Assembly (NCBI RefSeq): GCF_900156395.1
Contig: NZ_FTNL01000016.1
Coordinates: forward strand, 38,669-102,668
Source: Fluoribacter gormanii
GTDB lineage: Bacteria > Pseudomonadota > Gammaproteobacteria > Legionellales > Legionellaceae
Reading direction: 5' to 3'
DNA length: 64,000 nucleotides
The translations under genes and the position numbers were made by a program. The notes below the pieces were generated by a model, which was given only the letters and a program-made list of their open reading frames with translations, was not told the origin of the DNA and did not search any database. Positions 56,012 through 64,000 of this stretch are shown piece by piece (position 1 is the first letter of the stretch; every line of letters begins with the position of its first letter).

Positions 56012-56844
56012 TGCTTTCGATAATCAATAATAATAGTAAATTAGAAGATCTATTGATAAATTTTCAATCAACATACTCTAAAAGAAATCACCTAGAACAT
56101 GACATTGGCTATGAGGAGATTTTGCAATCCTATTCTTCATTTGTCGTTAAACCTGAGTGGATTACAACAAAATTTCTCAATAAGGCGCAATCTAACAAAC
56201 TTATTCCAAGTTATCTCAATAAAAGAGAACAATATTTTTCACTCGAAGACCAATACTCTAATTTTTTAATCACTGAGAATCTGATTGATAATTTTTATTC
56301 ACATCTAAGCCAAACACATCCTCGAGTAAGTACTTTTTGCAGTAAGCTAATAAAATTAATACTCATTGCGGAACTCGATCATTATATCGAAGGTACCACT
56401 GCCGATGAGCTTGGTATTGCACATATAGATTTTAAAGAAAGTTACAACCAAGAAGACTTTAATGAACTCATTGTTCATCAAATAACCCATACATTGCTTT
56501 TTATTGATGATTATATAGAACCTCAGGTAGATGATGATAAAAAAAATTTTTTAATATCTACCTCATTATCCCATAAGAAAGGCGGAAATAAATTTCCTTT
56601 TTATATTCTGTTTCATAGTGTTTGTGTGGGGCTTGAAGTCCTCAGCTATCGATATGAAAACAACTCATTAGATAGCCCTATTCACTATCACCCAACAACA
56701 GAAGTAGCTATAAAAAGGTGCACAAATGGGATAAACAAATTAAATGAATACATTGATTTGTTTACTCATAGTGGAAAAGAGCTTCTATATAAATACCATG
56801 CACTTCATGAAGAGTTAGCTAAAAGGATTCAATATGCTCAGTGA
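56011..56844 (+). CDS. Unknown helical protein with HxxxH motif, possible aKG-HExxH-like or diiron tailoring enzyme
   Basis: A 277-aa, mostly helical protein. The central region has IVHQITHTLLF, an HxxxH pair on a helix, and later FHSVCVGLEVLSYRY, a combination reminiscent of the aKG-HExxH peptide beta-hydroxylases, where HExxH is followed by a Glu on a later helix. Here Gln replaces the motif Glu, so a zincin protease is unlikely. A heme-oxygenase-like diiron enzyme is another possibility (ELDHYIEG upstream). GTG 56011 overlaps the previous stop and has GGGAG upstream. The assignment is tentative. Confidence 0.5.
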   Translation: MLSIINNNSKLEDLLINFQSTYSKRNHLEHDIGYEEILQSYSSFVVKPEWITTKFLNKAQSNKLIPSYLNKREQYFSLEDQYSNFLITENLIDNFYSHLSQTHPRVSTFCSKLIKLILIAELDHYIEGTTADELGIAHIDFKESYNQEDFNELIVHQITHTLLFIDDYIEPQVDDDKKNFLISTSLSHKKGGNKFPFYILFHSVCVGLEVLSYRYENNSLDSPIHYHPTTEVAIKRCTNGINKLNEYIDLFTHSGKELLYKYHALHEELAKRIQYAQ

Positions 56845-57622
56845 TCTTAAAGAAATCCAAAAACATATAAGTACTAGCGAATACTGTACACATCAAGGCA
56901 AAAATTGTGCGTATCATTTCCATACAGAAGAAGATTTTTTAAACTCAGAGCAATTTATCCAATTTATTAATAAAAACGGATTTGCAATCGTGCAATTGAA
57001 TAATAAACCTTTGCGCTCACTACTAAGAAAGCTTGTTCAATATTTCGGGCCATCCATGAAGGATTCTGGAGTCTATAAAAAGTACATAGCGAAAGTGCAG
57101 GCTGCTAATAATGGAAAATTTTACATTAATTCTGATAAGCCTCAGCCGTTACATACAGATGAAGGCTATACAAATATATTCCCACATTATGCTTCTTTGT
57201 ATTGTGTCCAGCAAGCTAGTCAGGGAGGAATTAGCACCATTGTTCATGTGCAAACGTTGCTGGATGCATTGTACGATAAATTCGCAGACAAGGTCTCGGA
57301 ACTTTTCCAACCTGATGCATTATCAATACAAACAGTCACTGGCACTATAAAAAAACAAGTTCTTTTCAAACTAAAAAATGGTTTAGTTGGAATGTCCTAT
57401 TCCCCTATTTTGTTGAATTGGAAATCCACCAATCTTATTTCTGATATGATTATATTTATCAACCAATTCATACATGACCCTCAAAACCAATTCCGTATTT
57501 CCTTACAAAAAGATCAGCTTCTTATAATGGATAATTGCAGGATTCTACACGGTAGAACTGGATTTAACATGCAAGACGAAAGGCTATTACTTAGATTTTG
57601 GAATCAGAGTATTGCTATATAA
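56834..57622 (+). CDS. TauD/TfdA-type Fe(II)/2-oxoglutarate dioxygenase
   Basis: A 262-aa enzyme unrelated to the PhyH gene upstream. The HxD iron site is LHTDEGY, the distal His is in CRILHGRTGF, and the 2OG-binding Arg is in ERLLLRFWN, the standard TauD/gamma-butyrobetaine hydroxylase layout. It overlaps the previous gene by 11 nt and ends 2 bp before the ABC transporter. It probably hydroxylates or desaturates a residue of the peptide. Confidence 0.88.
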   Translation: MLSDLKEIQKHISTSEYCTHQGKNCAYHFHTEEDFLNSEQFIQFINKNGFAIVQLNNKPLRSLLRKLVQYFGPSMKDSGVYKKYIAKVQAANNGKFYINSDKPQPLHTDEGYTNIFPHYASLYCVQQASQGGISTIVHVQTLLDALYDKFADKVSELFQPDALSIQTVTGTIKKQVLFKLKNGLVGMSYSPILLNWKSTNLISDMIIFINQFIHDPQNQFRISLQKDQLLIMDNCRILHGRTGFNMQDERLLLRFWNQSIAI

Positions 57623-57624
57623 CT

Positions 57625-59310
57625 ATGTCCATAATACAAGTCTTTATAATTAACATACGGAAACAAAAGCTAGGATTTTTATTACTGCTTATATCATCTT
57701 TATTTGCTGCAATTCAGCAATGCCTGACACCTTGGTTAATCAAGTTTATCCTGAACACACTCCAATCTAAAAATTTTGAAGAAACTGATTTAATTACAAT
57801 TCTATCTATTTTTCTCTCAGTTTATTTAGTTTCAGAAATTATTATAAGAAGCCAGGGAGTGCTCATTGCCAAAGTTATTCCAAGCTTTAAAGAAAATGTA
57901 AAAAGCTTTCTAATCAAAAGTATCTTAAACAAAGATTATCGATATTTCATAGATAATATGCCTGGTACATTAACACAAAAAATACAAGATTTTACTTCCT
58001 CATCGGAAAGAATACTTCTAATTATTATCTATAATTTTTTCACAATCATAATAAGCTTCATTTTAACTTCAATTTTATTATTTTTTATAACGCCACTGTA
58101 TTCTATTCTTCTCATCAGTTGGTTTGCTATCCATGTGTTTTCAACCTATTTGAGGTTTAATCAGTCAATAAAATATATTAAGGATCATCATTCAATACAT
58201 TCTAATATATCTGGCAATTTGATTGATTTACTATCAAAAATTGCCACTGTCAAAATATTTAATGGAGAGATATTTGAGCTAGAAAGAATGAAAAATAGAT
58301 TCTCTATGGAAAAACAATCTTTGCAAAAAGCACAGATCTACTTCGAAAAAATCAAAGTATTGCAAAGCATACTTTCCATTTTTTTAATATTTACTCTAGT
58401 TTTCCATCAATTACATGGTTTAATTAATGGAAAATTTCAGGCAGGAAATTTTATATTTGTGCTCTTCATAACCTATAACTTAATTAATTATGTGTGGTTC
58501 TGCTCATTTCAACTTACTATCTTTATTAGAGAGATGGGAATTATAAAAAACTCCTTTAATACATTACAGAAGGGTGACTCTGACCCTTATGGCTTAATAC
58601 AAGAAACAAAAAATCAGTTAATTAGTGCCTCGCCGAGCTTTGAAGTAAAAAATTTAAATTTTTCAATCAAAAAACATGAAAATATAATTGATAACTTCTC
58701 GCTAAAAATTAATTACGGTGAAAAAGTTCTTTTAAAAGGAACATCTGGAACAGGTAAATCAACGTTAGTAAAACTATTGTCTGGTTTACACACAAACTAT
58801 TCTGGCTGTATTTCTATTGATGGAATTAATATTAAAGAAATAACAAGAGAACAATTAAGAAAGCTCATTGTATTAGTTGAACAAAACCTTTTACTGTTTA
58901 ATAGAACTATTAAAGAAAACATATGTTATAACAATACCAGTTATACGGACGAGCAATTGTTTACTGCCCTTCGTCTTTCATGTTGTCATGAATTTATAAA
59001 TGATTTCCCCGATGGAATTGAAACCAAAATCGGAGAAGAAGGAGTATTACTATCAGGAGGACAAACTCAAAGAATAGCGCTCGCAAGAGCAATACTAGCT
59101 CAACCCAAATTGCTTATACTCGATGAATCCACCTCCGGACTGGAAAAAGAGCTGGAAATAAAAGTAATTAGTAACTTAATGTCTATTCAAGAACAAACAT
59201 TATTAGTTATTAGTCACTCAACTGAGATACAAGCACTTATAAGCAGGCACATTGTGATGCCTAAAAAGAGATCAACTTATTATACTTTGACCAAAGAGGC
59301 AGTATGCTAG
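57625..59310 (+). CDS. ABC exporter with fused membrane and ATPase domains
   Basis: A 561-aa ABCB-type half-transporter. About six membrane helices are followed by the nucleotide-binding domain with Walker A GTSGTGKST, signature LLSGGQTQRIALARA, Walker B LLILDESTSGL and the H-loop VISHST. There is no N-terminal C39 peptidase domain, so leader removal must occur elsewhere. ATG 57625 is chosen over an in-frame codon in the preceding gene. It likely exports the finished peptide. Confidence 0.92.
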   Translation: MSIIQVFIINIRKQKLGFLLLLISSLFAAIQQCLTPWLIKFILNTLQSKNFEETDLITILSIFLSVYLVSEIIIRSQGVLIAKVIPSFKENVKSFLIKSILNKDYRYFIDNMPGTLTQKIQDFTSSSERILLIIIYNFFTIIISFILTSILLFFITPLYSILLISWFAIHVFSTYLRFNQSIKYIKDHHSIHSNISGNLIDLLSKIATVKIFNGEIFELERMKNRFSMEKQSLQKAQIYFEKIKVLQSILSIFLIFTLVFHQLHGLINGKFQAGNFIFVLFITYNLINYVWFCSFQLTIFIREMGIIKNSFNTLQKGDSDPYGLIQETKNQLISASPSFEVKNLNFSIKKHENIIDNFSLKINYGEKVLLKGTSGTGKSTLVKLLSGLHTNYSGCISIDGINIKEITREQLRKLIVLVEQNLLLFNRTIKENICYNNTSYTDEQLFTALRLSCCHEFINDFPDGIETKIGEEGVLLSGGQTQRIALARAILAQPKLLILDESTSGLEKELEIKVISNLMSIQEQTLLVISHSTEIQALISRHIVMPKKRSTYYTLTKEAVC

Positions 59311-60554
59311 AAACCTATTTCTCTAATAAAAACAGTTTCAACATATTATTTTGCAAGTATCGAATAAAAAATTATTTCAATGAAACCGCTGATTTTCTTA
59401 CCCGACATAAGTTATTACTGGCTTTTATTATTTGTTTATTGGTTCCAGGAGTACACAATCTACCTAAAATTGGTATTCCGTTTTTTGAAATAATTAATCC
59501 ATTAGCAACCATACAATCAAAATTATTGTGCCTAGGAATTATTTTAGCTTTTTCACTCATGCTAACCAATGCACAGTCGAATTTTATAAAAGGGGGTAAA
59601 TTAAGAAACTATCTAAATACTTTCGATATTTCTGTGCATACACATAAAAAAATAGACTTAATGATTTTAGCGATTTCACTTAATTTTATTTGGGTTGCAA
59701 TAGTTTTGGGTGCTGGATTTATCTATTCCTACTCACAAAATATCATCAGTTTATTTTCTCTTTTCTGTTTATATGTATCATTTATATTTAGTTACTTAGT
59801 ATTATTATTAAGTCACTTGTATCGCAATAAAAAATATATGTTTCTATTGTTTGTGAACTTAATTTTTATTGCATGTATTCCCCTATTAACAATACCTTTT
59901 GCAAATTATACAGGGTCGATTTTAGGAACTCTTTTCAGTTTATTTATTTTCAGGAGAGAAATACCTTCAGGAAAAGAAAATACATCGAATAAACGAGCTA
60001 CCGGTTATAATAAACAATTAGTATCAAACTCACTCAGGCGATATTTTACAATTCAACTCGCCACTTATAAGCAACATAGGAAAGTATTTCTTACTAAAGC
60101 CTTATATTGCACCATTGTTAATATTTTTCTAGTTTACTTAGTAATGATACAAAATTTAAATATCGACCACATTGGTATTTTTATGGCTATACTGGGGTTT
60201 AGTATATATATTCTTTGCACCTTGTTTTCTGTTTTTCAACAAGATGATAAGAGTTACAAGTTATTTCATACAATATTCCCATACCAAAGCTTCCTCAAGT
60301 ATGTTAAAGAAATCACTTTAACATTTTTGATTTTTTTAATTGCAGGCTTGCCTCTTTTATTTTATTTGGCAATAGAAAATGAAAATCTATTCATCGTCAT
60401 TTTTACAGCTTTTTTAATGAGTTTCATTCCCCTAACAATCAATAGAATTTTCTATTGGCTATCCCTTCGTTTCTGTTTTTTTACATCATTAATAAATAGT
60501 ATTTTATGGATGATCGCTCAATATTGGATATTAGGAGGTATTTTTGAATATTAA
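59304..60554 (+). CDS. ABC-2-type membrane permease
   Basis: A 416-aa protein with roughly ten hydrophobic segments and little else, typical of ABC-2 type permeases paired with a stand-alone ATPase. It overlaps the exporter gene by 7 nt and the following ATPase gene by 11 nt. Together with that ATPase it would form a second transporter, for immunity or for export of an intermediate. Confidence 0.8.
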   Translation: MLETYFSNKNSFNILFCKYRIKNYFNETADFLTRHKLLLAFIICLLVPGVHNLPKIGIPFFEIINPLATIQSKLLCLGIILAFSLMLTNAQSNFIKGGKLRNYLNTFDISVHTHKKIDLMILAISLNFIWVAIVLGAGFIYSYSQNIISLFSLFCLYVSFIFSYLVLLLSHLYRNKKYMFLLFVNLIFIACIPLLTIPFANYTGSILGTLFSLFIFRREIPSGKENTSNKRATGYNKQLVSNSLRRYFTIQLATYKQHRKVFLTKALYCTIVNIFLVYLVMIQNLNIDHIGIFMAILGFSIYILCTLFSVFQQDDKSYKLFHTIFPYQSFLKYVKEITLTFLIFLIAGLPLLFYLAIENENLFIVIFTAFLMSFIPLTINRIFYWLSLRFCFFTSLINSILWMIAQYWILGGIFEY

Positions 60555-61200
60555 TATACAATTGAATCATGTCAGCAAAAGTTATGAAAGTCGTCAGCTT
60601 TTGAATAATATTTCATATCAGTTTACTAAAAATATCTATCATATAATTGGTAGCAATGGAGTTGGAAAATCAACACTCTTACGACTTTTAATCGGCTTAG
60701 AATTACCTGACTCTGGTTCTGTAATAATTAATGGTAATTGGGAAGTAAGCAGCCATAATTTAATGGCTAAAAATATATATTATGTTCCTGATGATTTGGA
60801 AGTTTATCCTTTTCTTACTGGTCGAGAATTTCTTAACTGGATTGCACAAGCAAGAGCGCCCCATGGTGGTGAAATAGAAAATATTCTTGAATGCTTTCAT
60901 TTAAACCCACATATGAACACAAAAATTTCAAATATGTCATTTGGGACAAAAAAGAAATTTCTCTTAGCTACCGCATTAATAGGGACTCCAGATTTTATCA
61001 TTTTAGATGAACCGATGAATGGGTTAGATCAAAACTCCCAGTCTATTCTCTTAACAATACTCGAAAAAAAATCCAGAAATTCTGGCCTTATTCTCACTTG
61101 CCATGAAGAAGATAAAATCGCGCAATTGCACCCCTATAAGCTTCAATTATCCAATCAACAATTAACTGAATTAAAGCTTGAGAGAAATAAACTGGTATGA
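60544..61200 (+). CDS. ABC transporter ATPase
   Basis: A 218-aa ATPase starting at a TTG (60544) with AGGAGGT (60533-60539) just upstream. Walker A is GSNGVGKST, the signature is the degenerate NMSFGTKKKF, Walker B is FIILDEPMNGLD and the H-loop LTCHEE. It partners the ABC-2 permease. Similar pairs give self-immunity to peptide antibiotics. Confidence 0.9.
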   Translation: MNINIQLNHVSKSYESRQLLNNISYQFTKNIYHIIGSNGVGKSTLLRLLIGLELPDSGSVIINGNWEVSSHNLMAKNIYYVPDDLEVYPFLTGREFLNWIAQARAPHGGEIENILECFHLNPHMNTKISNMSFGTKKKFLLATALIGTPDFIILDEPMNGLDQNSQSILLTILEKKSRNSGLILTCHEEDKIAQLHPYKLQLSNQQLTELKLERNKLV

Positions 61201-61751
61201 AAGCATTGATTGTTGCTCATCCTGATGATGAAATCATTTGGTTCCCTGCAAAATATTTTGATTTAATTGTCATTGCTTTTCTTGCTCGTCATGATAGACC
61301 CCATGCCGCACAATTCAGAAGATTTGCACTCAATGAACATCCTTTAAATGATAGATTACTGTTACTGGAAATTGATGAATCGGGATATTGGAAAGATAAA
61401 AAGAGGCAAGAACAATTTATTGATGCAAAAACCAGCCTATATCACTCATTACTCGAATTGAAATCAAAATATTCGTTTACAGAAATTTTTACACATAATT
61501 CAGTTGGGGAGTATGGTCATGATGACCATATTTTAGTTCACGATTTAGTTAAAGAGATTTTTTCTAAAACTAAGATATATTGCCCCATAATATCAGATAA
61601 TAATCACAACAATACAAACATCTTGAGCATAAATAACGATATAGACTTCTATAACAAGGCAAAGGATATATATATTAAAAATAAAGCTTGGACATGGAAA
61701 ATAGATTATGTACCACCAAAAGAACTTAAATTTTATCTAAGCGAGAATTAA
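61197..61751 (+). CDS. PIG-L-type deacetylase
   Basis: A 184-aa zinc-dependent deacetylase of the PIG-L/LmbE family. The motif AHPDDE is at residues 7-12 and the second zinc site is EYGHDDHILVH. The family removes acetyl from N-acetylglucosamine attached to lipids, inositol or small molecules (mycothiol and bacillithiol pathways). The start overlaps the ATPase stop (ATGA). Next to a glycosyltransferase, the likely substrate is a GlcNAc joined to the peptide. Confidence 0.87.
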   Translation: MKALIVAHPDDEIIWFPAKYFDLIVIAFLARHDRPHAAQFRRFALNEHPLNDRLLLLEIDESGYWKDKKRQEQFIDAKTSLYHSLLELKSKYSFTEIFTHNSVGEYGHDDHILVHDLVKEIFSKTKIYCPIISDNNHNNTNILSINNDIDFYNKAKDIYIKNKAWTWKIDYVPPKELKFYLSEN

Positions 61752-61755
61752 GAGC

Positions 61756-62442
61756 GTGATTACAGCAAAAATTGCATCTATCCCAGAGCGGGCTCATCAG
61801 CTTGAGTTAACGATTCAAGTACTATTGAAGCAAGTAGACAGAATTCAAGTCTACTTAAACAATTACCATAAAATTCCGGCTTTCTTAGAGAAGAAAAATA
61901 TACAAGTTTTCACAAGTCAAGAATATGGCGACCGAGGGGATGTAGGTAAATTTTATCAAATTGAAGAAATAAATGGATATGTATTTACTTTAGATGACGA
62001 TTTAATTTATCCATCAGATTATGTAATGACTTTATTAGATAAAATTGAATCTTATGGCAGAAAAGCCTTTATTTGTACGCATGCAAACATTCTACCTAAA
62101 AGAGCAATCTCATCTTATTACAAAGACAAACAAGGTATACACTTTGCAAAACAATTAGAAAAAGATACTCCCGCTGATATCCCGGGGACGGGAACGCTAG
62201 CTTTTCATACCGAACATATTAAGTTGACCCAAAATATATTTTTAACGCCAAATATGTCCGATATCTGGCTTGCCATTTATGCGAAACAAAATAATATCCC
62301 GATAATATCGGTATCCAGATCAGCTTTTTGGATAAAGCAGGCTACAGGCAAGGAGTTTGAAAAATCAATATACAACTCTTTTAATCGAAATGATACCTAC
62401 CAAACAGACATTGTAAATAAAGAATTGATTCTTGCCTCCTAG
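61756..62442 (+). CDS. GT2-like glycosyltransferase
   Basis: A 228-aa GT-A fold transferase with a GTG start. It begins ITAKIASIPERAHQLELTI and contains the metal-binding TLDDDLIYPSDY, the DxD-type motif of family 2 enzymes, then GTGTLAFHTEHI. It is the last gene of the operon, 4 bp after the deacetylase. It may attach an N-acetylhexosamine to a hydroxylated residue of the peptide, which the PIG-L enzyme would then deacetylate. Confidence 0.8.
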   Translation: MITAKIASIPERAHQLELTIQVLLKQVDRIQVYLNNYHKIPAFLEKKNIQVFTSQEYGDRGDVGKFYQIEEINGYVFTLDDDLIYPSDYVMTLLDKIESYGRKAFICTHANILPKRAISSYYKDKQGIHFAKQLEKDTPADIPGTGTLAFHTEHIKLTQNIFLTPNMSDIWLAIYAKQNNIPIISVSRSAFWIKQATGKEFEKSIYNSFNRNDTYQTDIVNKELILAS

Positions 62443-62685
62443 ATTTGGGTGTGAGTTTGCGTATTTGAGTACTACTCTAGTATTCATCATAGGCCCCTTC
62501 CAGCTTCCTTGTGGAGTAATATTTAAATATTGATTTGAAAAGCAATCGAGCCTGCCCCACTGAGTATTCTTGTTTCTACAGGAATGCCATTCTTTAGCAA
62601 TGCACTGCGTGAACGATTATTTAATTACTTTTAATAAATTTTTAGTGACTCTTTATATAAAAAACTAGAGATGATTGCGACATAT

Positions 62686-62721
62686 TGGAGTTGCCCCTAT
62701 AAAACCGGACCACTTAGCCAG
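62686..62721. repeat. Left terminal inverted repeat of the IS
   Basis: Imperfect match to the right end; shared blocks are GCCCC, AAACCGG, CCAC and TAGCCA. The orfB stop codon lies inside it. Confidence 0.8.
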
Positions 62722-63478
62722 CCAAAGCACTATTGATAAATTGTCTTGGTGCCATCATATTTAACCCTTTATGGGGCGCATGTTCATTGTAGTCATTGAA
62801 CCAATCGGGTAACTGCCTCATGAGCGTGAGAGCATCAAATGGATCGCTAAATGCGACATAGTCTCTCTTAAACGTTTTGACGAATGCCTCAGCCATTCCA
62901 TTACTTTCAGGGCTATAAGCTGGGGTGGTTCTCACATCAAAGCCAAGTTTCCTAGCAAATGCTACTGTTTCGCGAGCTGTATAACAAGGCCCATTGTCAC
63001 TAAGCCACTGTATCGGCTTTGCTAATACGTCGATTTTGCCAAAACGATACTCCATACTTTCAAGTAGCAAGTCTCTAATAGTTCTGCCATCTATACCGAT
63101 AGTTGATGAAACGTAACTAATAACCTCTCGGTCACAGGTATCCATAGCAAAAGCCACATGCACTCGATCTCCGTTAGCACACTGAATGGTAAAGCAATCA
63201 GAGCACCAACGCGTATTACTTTTTAAAGTAATCACCTTACCGTCGTGAGAACGTGTTGGTTTTTTCTTAGGAGCCAGAAGCAATAAATTATTGAGCTTCA
63301 TAATGCGATATACACGTTTATGGTTCACTTTTAATCTGCCTTCAGACTGTAGTCGATGGTTGAGTAAAACAGTGACTCTTCGATAGCCATAGCTACAGCG
63401 TTTGTCCGTGATTTCGCGAATATAAGGGAGCAGTTCATTGTCCTCTGTTTTAACGTAATGGTTCTTTTGTGGTTCCAT
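62714..63478 (-). CDS. IS3-family transposase OrfB (DDE integrase domain)
   Basis: The catalytic part of the transposase. From ATG 63478 it is 254 aa, but the frame is open upstream to the slippery site near 63583, adding about 35 residues (ATLARNKRFRIRAIARALEV), which look like a helix-turn-helix. The DDE triad is AFAMDTCDRE, LSDNGPCY and the Glu in PESNGMAEAFVK. The likely product is an OrfAB fusion made by -1 frameshifting from orfA. The gene appears intact. Confidence 0.9.
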   Translation of the reverse strand: MEPQKNHYVKTEDNELLPYIREITDKRCSYGYRRVTVLLNHRLQSEGRLKVNHKRVYRIMKLNNLLLLAPKKKPTRSHDGKVITLKSNTRWCSDCFTIQCANGDRVHVAFAMDTCDREVISYVSSTIGIDGRTIRDLLLESMEYRFGKIDVLAKPIQWLSDNGPCYTARETVAFARKLGFDVRTTPAYSPESNGMAEAFVKTFKRDYVAFSDPFDALTLMRQLPDWFNDYNEHAPHKGLNMMAPRQFINSALAG

Positions 63479-63537
63479 TTTTTTAAGCCTTTCTGTTAGA
63501 TTTGAACGGGATACTTCTAGAGCACGGGCTATCGCTC

Positions 63538-63933
63538 TTATTCGAAATCGCTTATTCCGAGCAAGGGTTGCCGCGAGATCAGTTTTTTTTCCCGGCCGAG
63601 CTTTACCGCTTCACGTAGTATTTCGTTCTCTAACGTTTTTTGGCCTAACACTTGTTCTAGTTGCTTAATTCGCCTTTTGAGTTCATTCGCTTCACTTTGG
63701 GGTACCACAGACTCTTCAGCCTTTACTCCAGTCAATGCACTGCTCTCCATTAATTTACGCCAATAAAATAATTGGCTGGGCGGTATTCCATGTTTTCGCG
63801 CAACGTAAGATACCGTTGCTCCTGAATGATAGGTTTCATGGACTATTTGTTGTTTCTCTAACGGCGTCCAACGACGTCGATTGCTGCTTGAATGGATTAT
63901 TTCATTACATTCTAATGGTGTCGATACAGTCAT
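63538..63933 (-). CDS. IS3-family transposase OrfA (IS2 group)
   Basis: A 131-aa DNA-binding protein with a helix-turn-helix (RRRWTPLEKQQIVHETYH then VSYVARKHGIPPSQLFYWRK) and a leucine-zipper-like coiled coil (LKRRIKQLEQVLGQKTLENEIL), the IS2 OrfA layout. It overlaps the upstream extension of orfB and carries the A8 slippery run near its end. Confidence 0.9.
   Translation of the reverse strand: MTVSTPLECNEIIHSSSNRRRWTPLEKQQIVHETYHSGATVSYVARKHGIPPSQLFYWRKLMESSALTGVKAEESVVPQSEANELKRRIKQLEQVLGQKTLENEILREAVKLGREKKLISRQPLLGISDFE
63583..63590 (-). other. Slippery A8 run for -1 frameshift between orfA and orfB
   Basis: On the coding strand GGGAAAAAAAACTG lies in the last part of orfA. A -1 slip here leads from REKK directly into the open orfB frame (TDLAATLARNKR), producing the OrfAB transposase as in other IS3 elements. 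Confidence 0.7.
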
Positions 63934-63964
63934 ATTACTAGTCCTATTACTAGTCGTTAATTAT

Positions 63965-64000
63965 TGGCTAGGTGGACCGGTTTAAATTGGGGGCACTACA
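63965..64000. repeat. Right terminal inverted repeat of the IS
   Basis: Pairs with the left end at 62686-62721 and ends in CA at the window edge. Confidence 0.8.

Larger units (their letters stand above)
62686..64000 (-). mobile_element. IS3-family (IS2 group) insertion sequence
   Basis: A 1315-bp element whose ends are imperfect ~36-bp terminal inverted repeats starting TGGAGTTGCCCC (left) and, read inwards from the right, TGTAGTGCCCCC. It begins with TG and ends with CA, as IS3 elements do, and the right end is the last base of the window. It encodes OrfA and OrfB on the minus strand. Target duplication cannot be checked because the right flank is outside the window. Confidence 0.85.

Noticed and set aside
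56011..56844. Zinc protease for leader removal
   Set aside because: The motif is HQxxH without the catalytic Glu, so a zincin protease is unlikely.
62560..62635. Short frame with GMPFFSNALRERLFNYF before the IS
   Set aside because: Closed by a stop a few codons upstream; perhaps a gene remnant, too short to assign.

Overview
The window looks like chromosomal DNA of a Legionella species (or close Legionellales relative). The left 10.7 kb is core genome: partial mdh, hemW, plsY, tsaD, a possible effector gene, then the macromolecular-synthesis block rpsU-yqeY-dnaG-rpoD, ending at a tRNA with a CAU anticodon. The Legionella assignment rests on the Mdh and RpoD sequences and on an lvr-type regulatory block (phage-type repressor, LvrA, LvrB, CsrA-like LvrC) in front of a conjugation locus. 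I ran no database search.

From the tRNA onward the window is an integrative conjugative element (ICE), whose right end is not seen. A tyrosine integrase and an excisionase-like protein lie beside the tRNA. Cargo region 1 (12.3-30.9 kb) holds a two-gene locus resembling a split borosin (candidate precursor plus alpha-N-methyltransferase), an unknown gene divergent from a POT-type peptide transporter, a type III restriction-modification cassette with an extra PLD/SNF2 helicase and a DUF4391 protein, and a 1594-aa STAND NTPase that looks like an Avs-type defence protein.

The transfer module (30.9-52.7 kb) is a close relative of the IncP/RP4 system: trbB-C-D-E-F-G-H-I-J-K-L, then traG, traF, a small ORF and traC, and on the other side traI (with a traH-like gene nested in its 3' end), traJ, oriT, traK, traL and traM. 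The oriT keeps the RP4 nic-region sequence almost base for base, and TraI keeps Tyr22, Ser74 and His116 at the RP4 positions. No trbN-like lytic transglycosylase is visible. The same 15-bp palindromic operator core lies upstream of xis/int and between the repressor and lvrA, so one repressor probably holds excision and transfer genes off together.

Cargo region 2 (52.9-62.4 kb) is the most striking part: a 25-codon ORF with two cysteines, a strong RBS and a following hairpin, then eleven tightly packed or overlapping genes encoding a GNAT acetyltransferase, an unknown likely partner protein, a DUF692/MNIO multinuclear iron oxidase, a PhyH-type dioxygenase, an HxxxH helical protein, a TauD-type dioxygenase, two ABC transport systems, a PIG-L deacetylase and a GT2 glycosyltransferase. 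I read it as an undescribed RiPP pathway making a heavily tailored, possibly amino-glycosylated peptide. An IS3-family (IS2-group) element fills the last 1.3 kb, with both terminal inverted repeats visible and the right end at the last base of the window.
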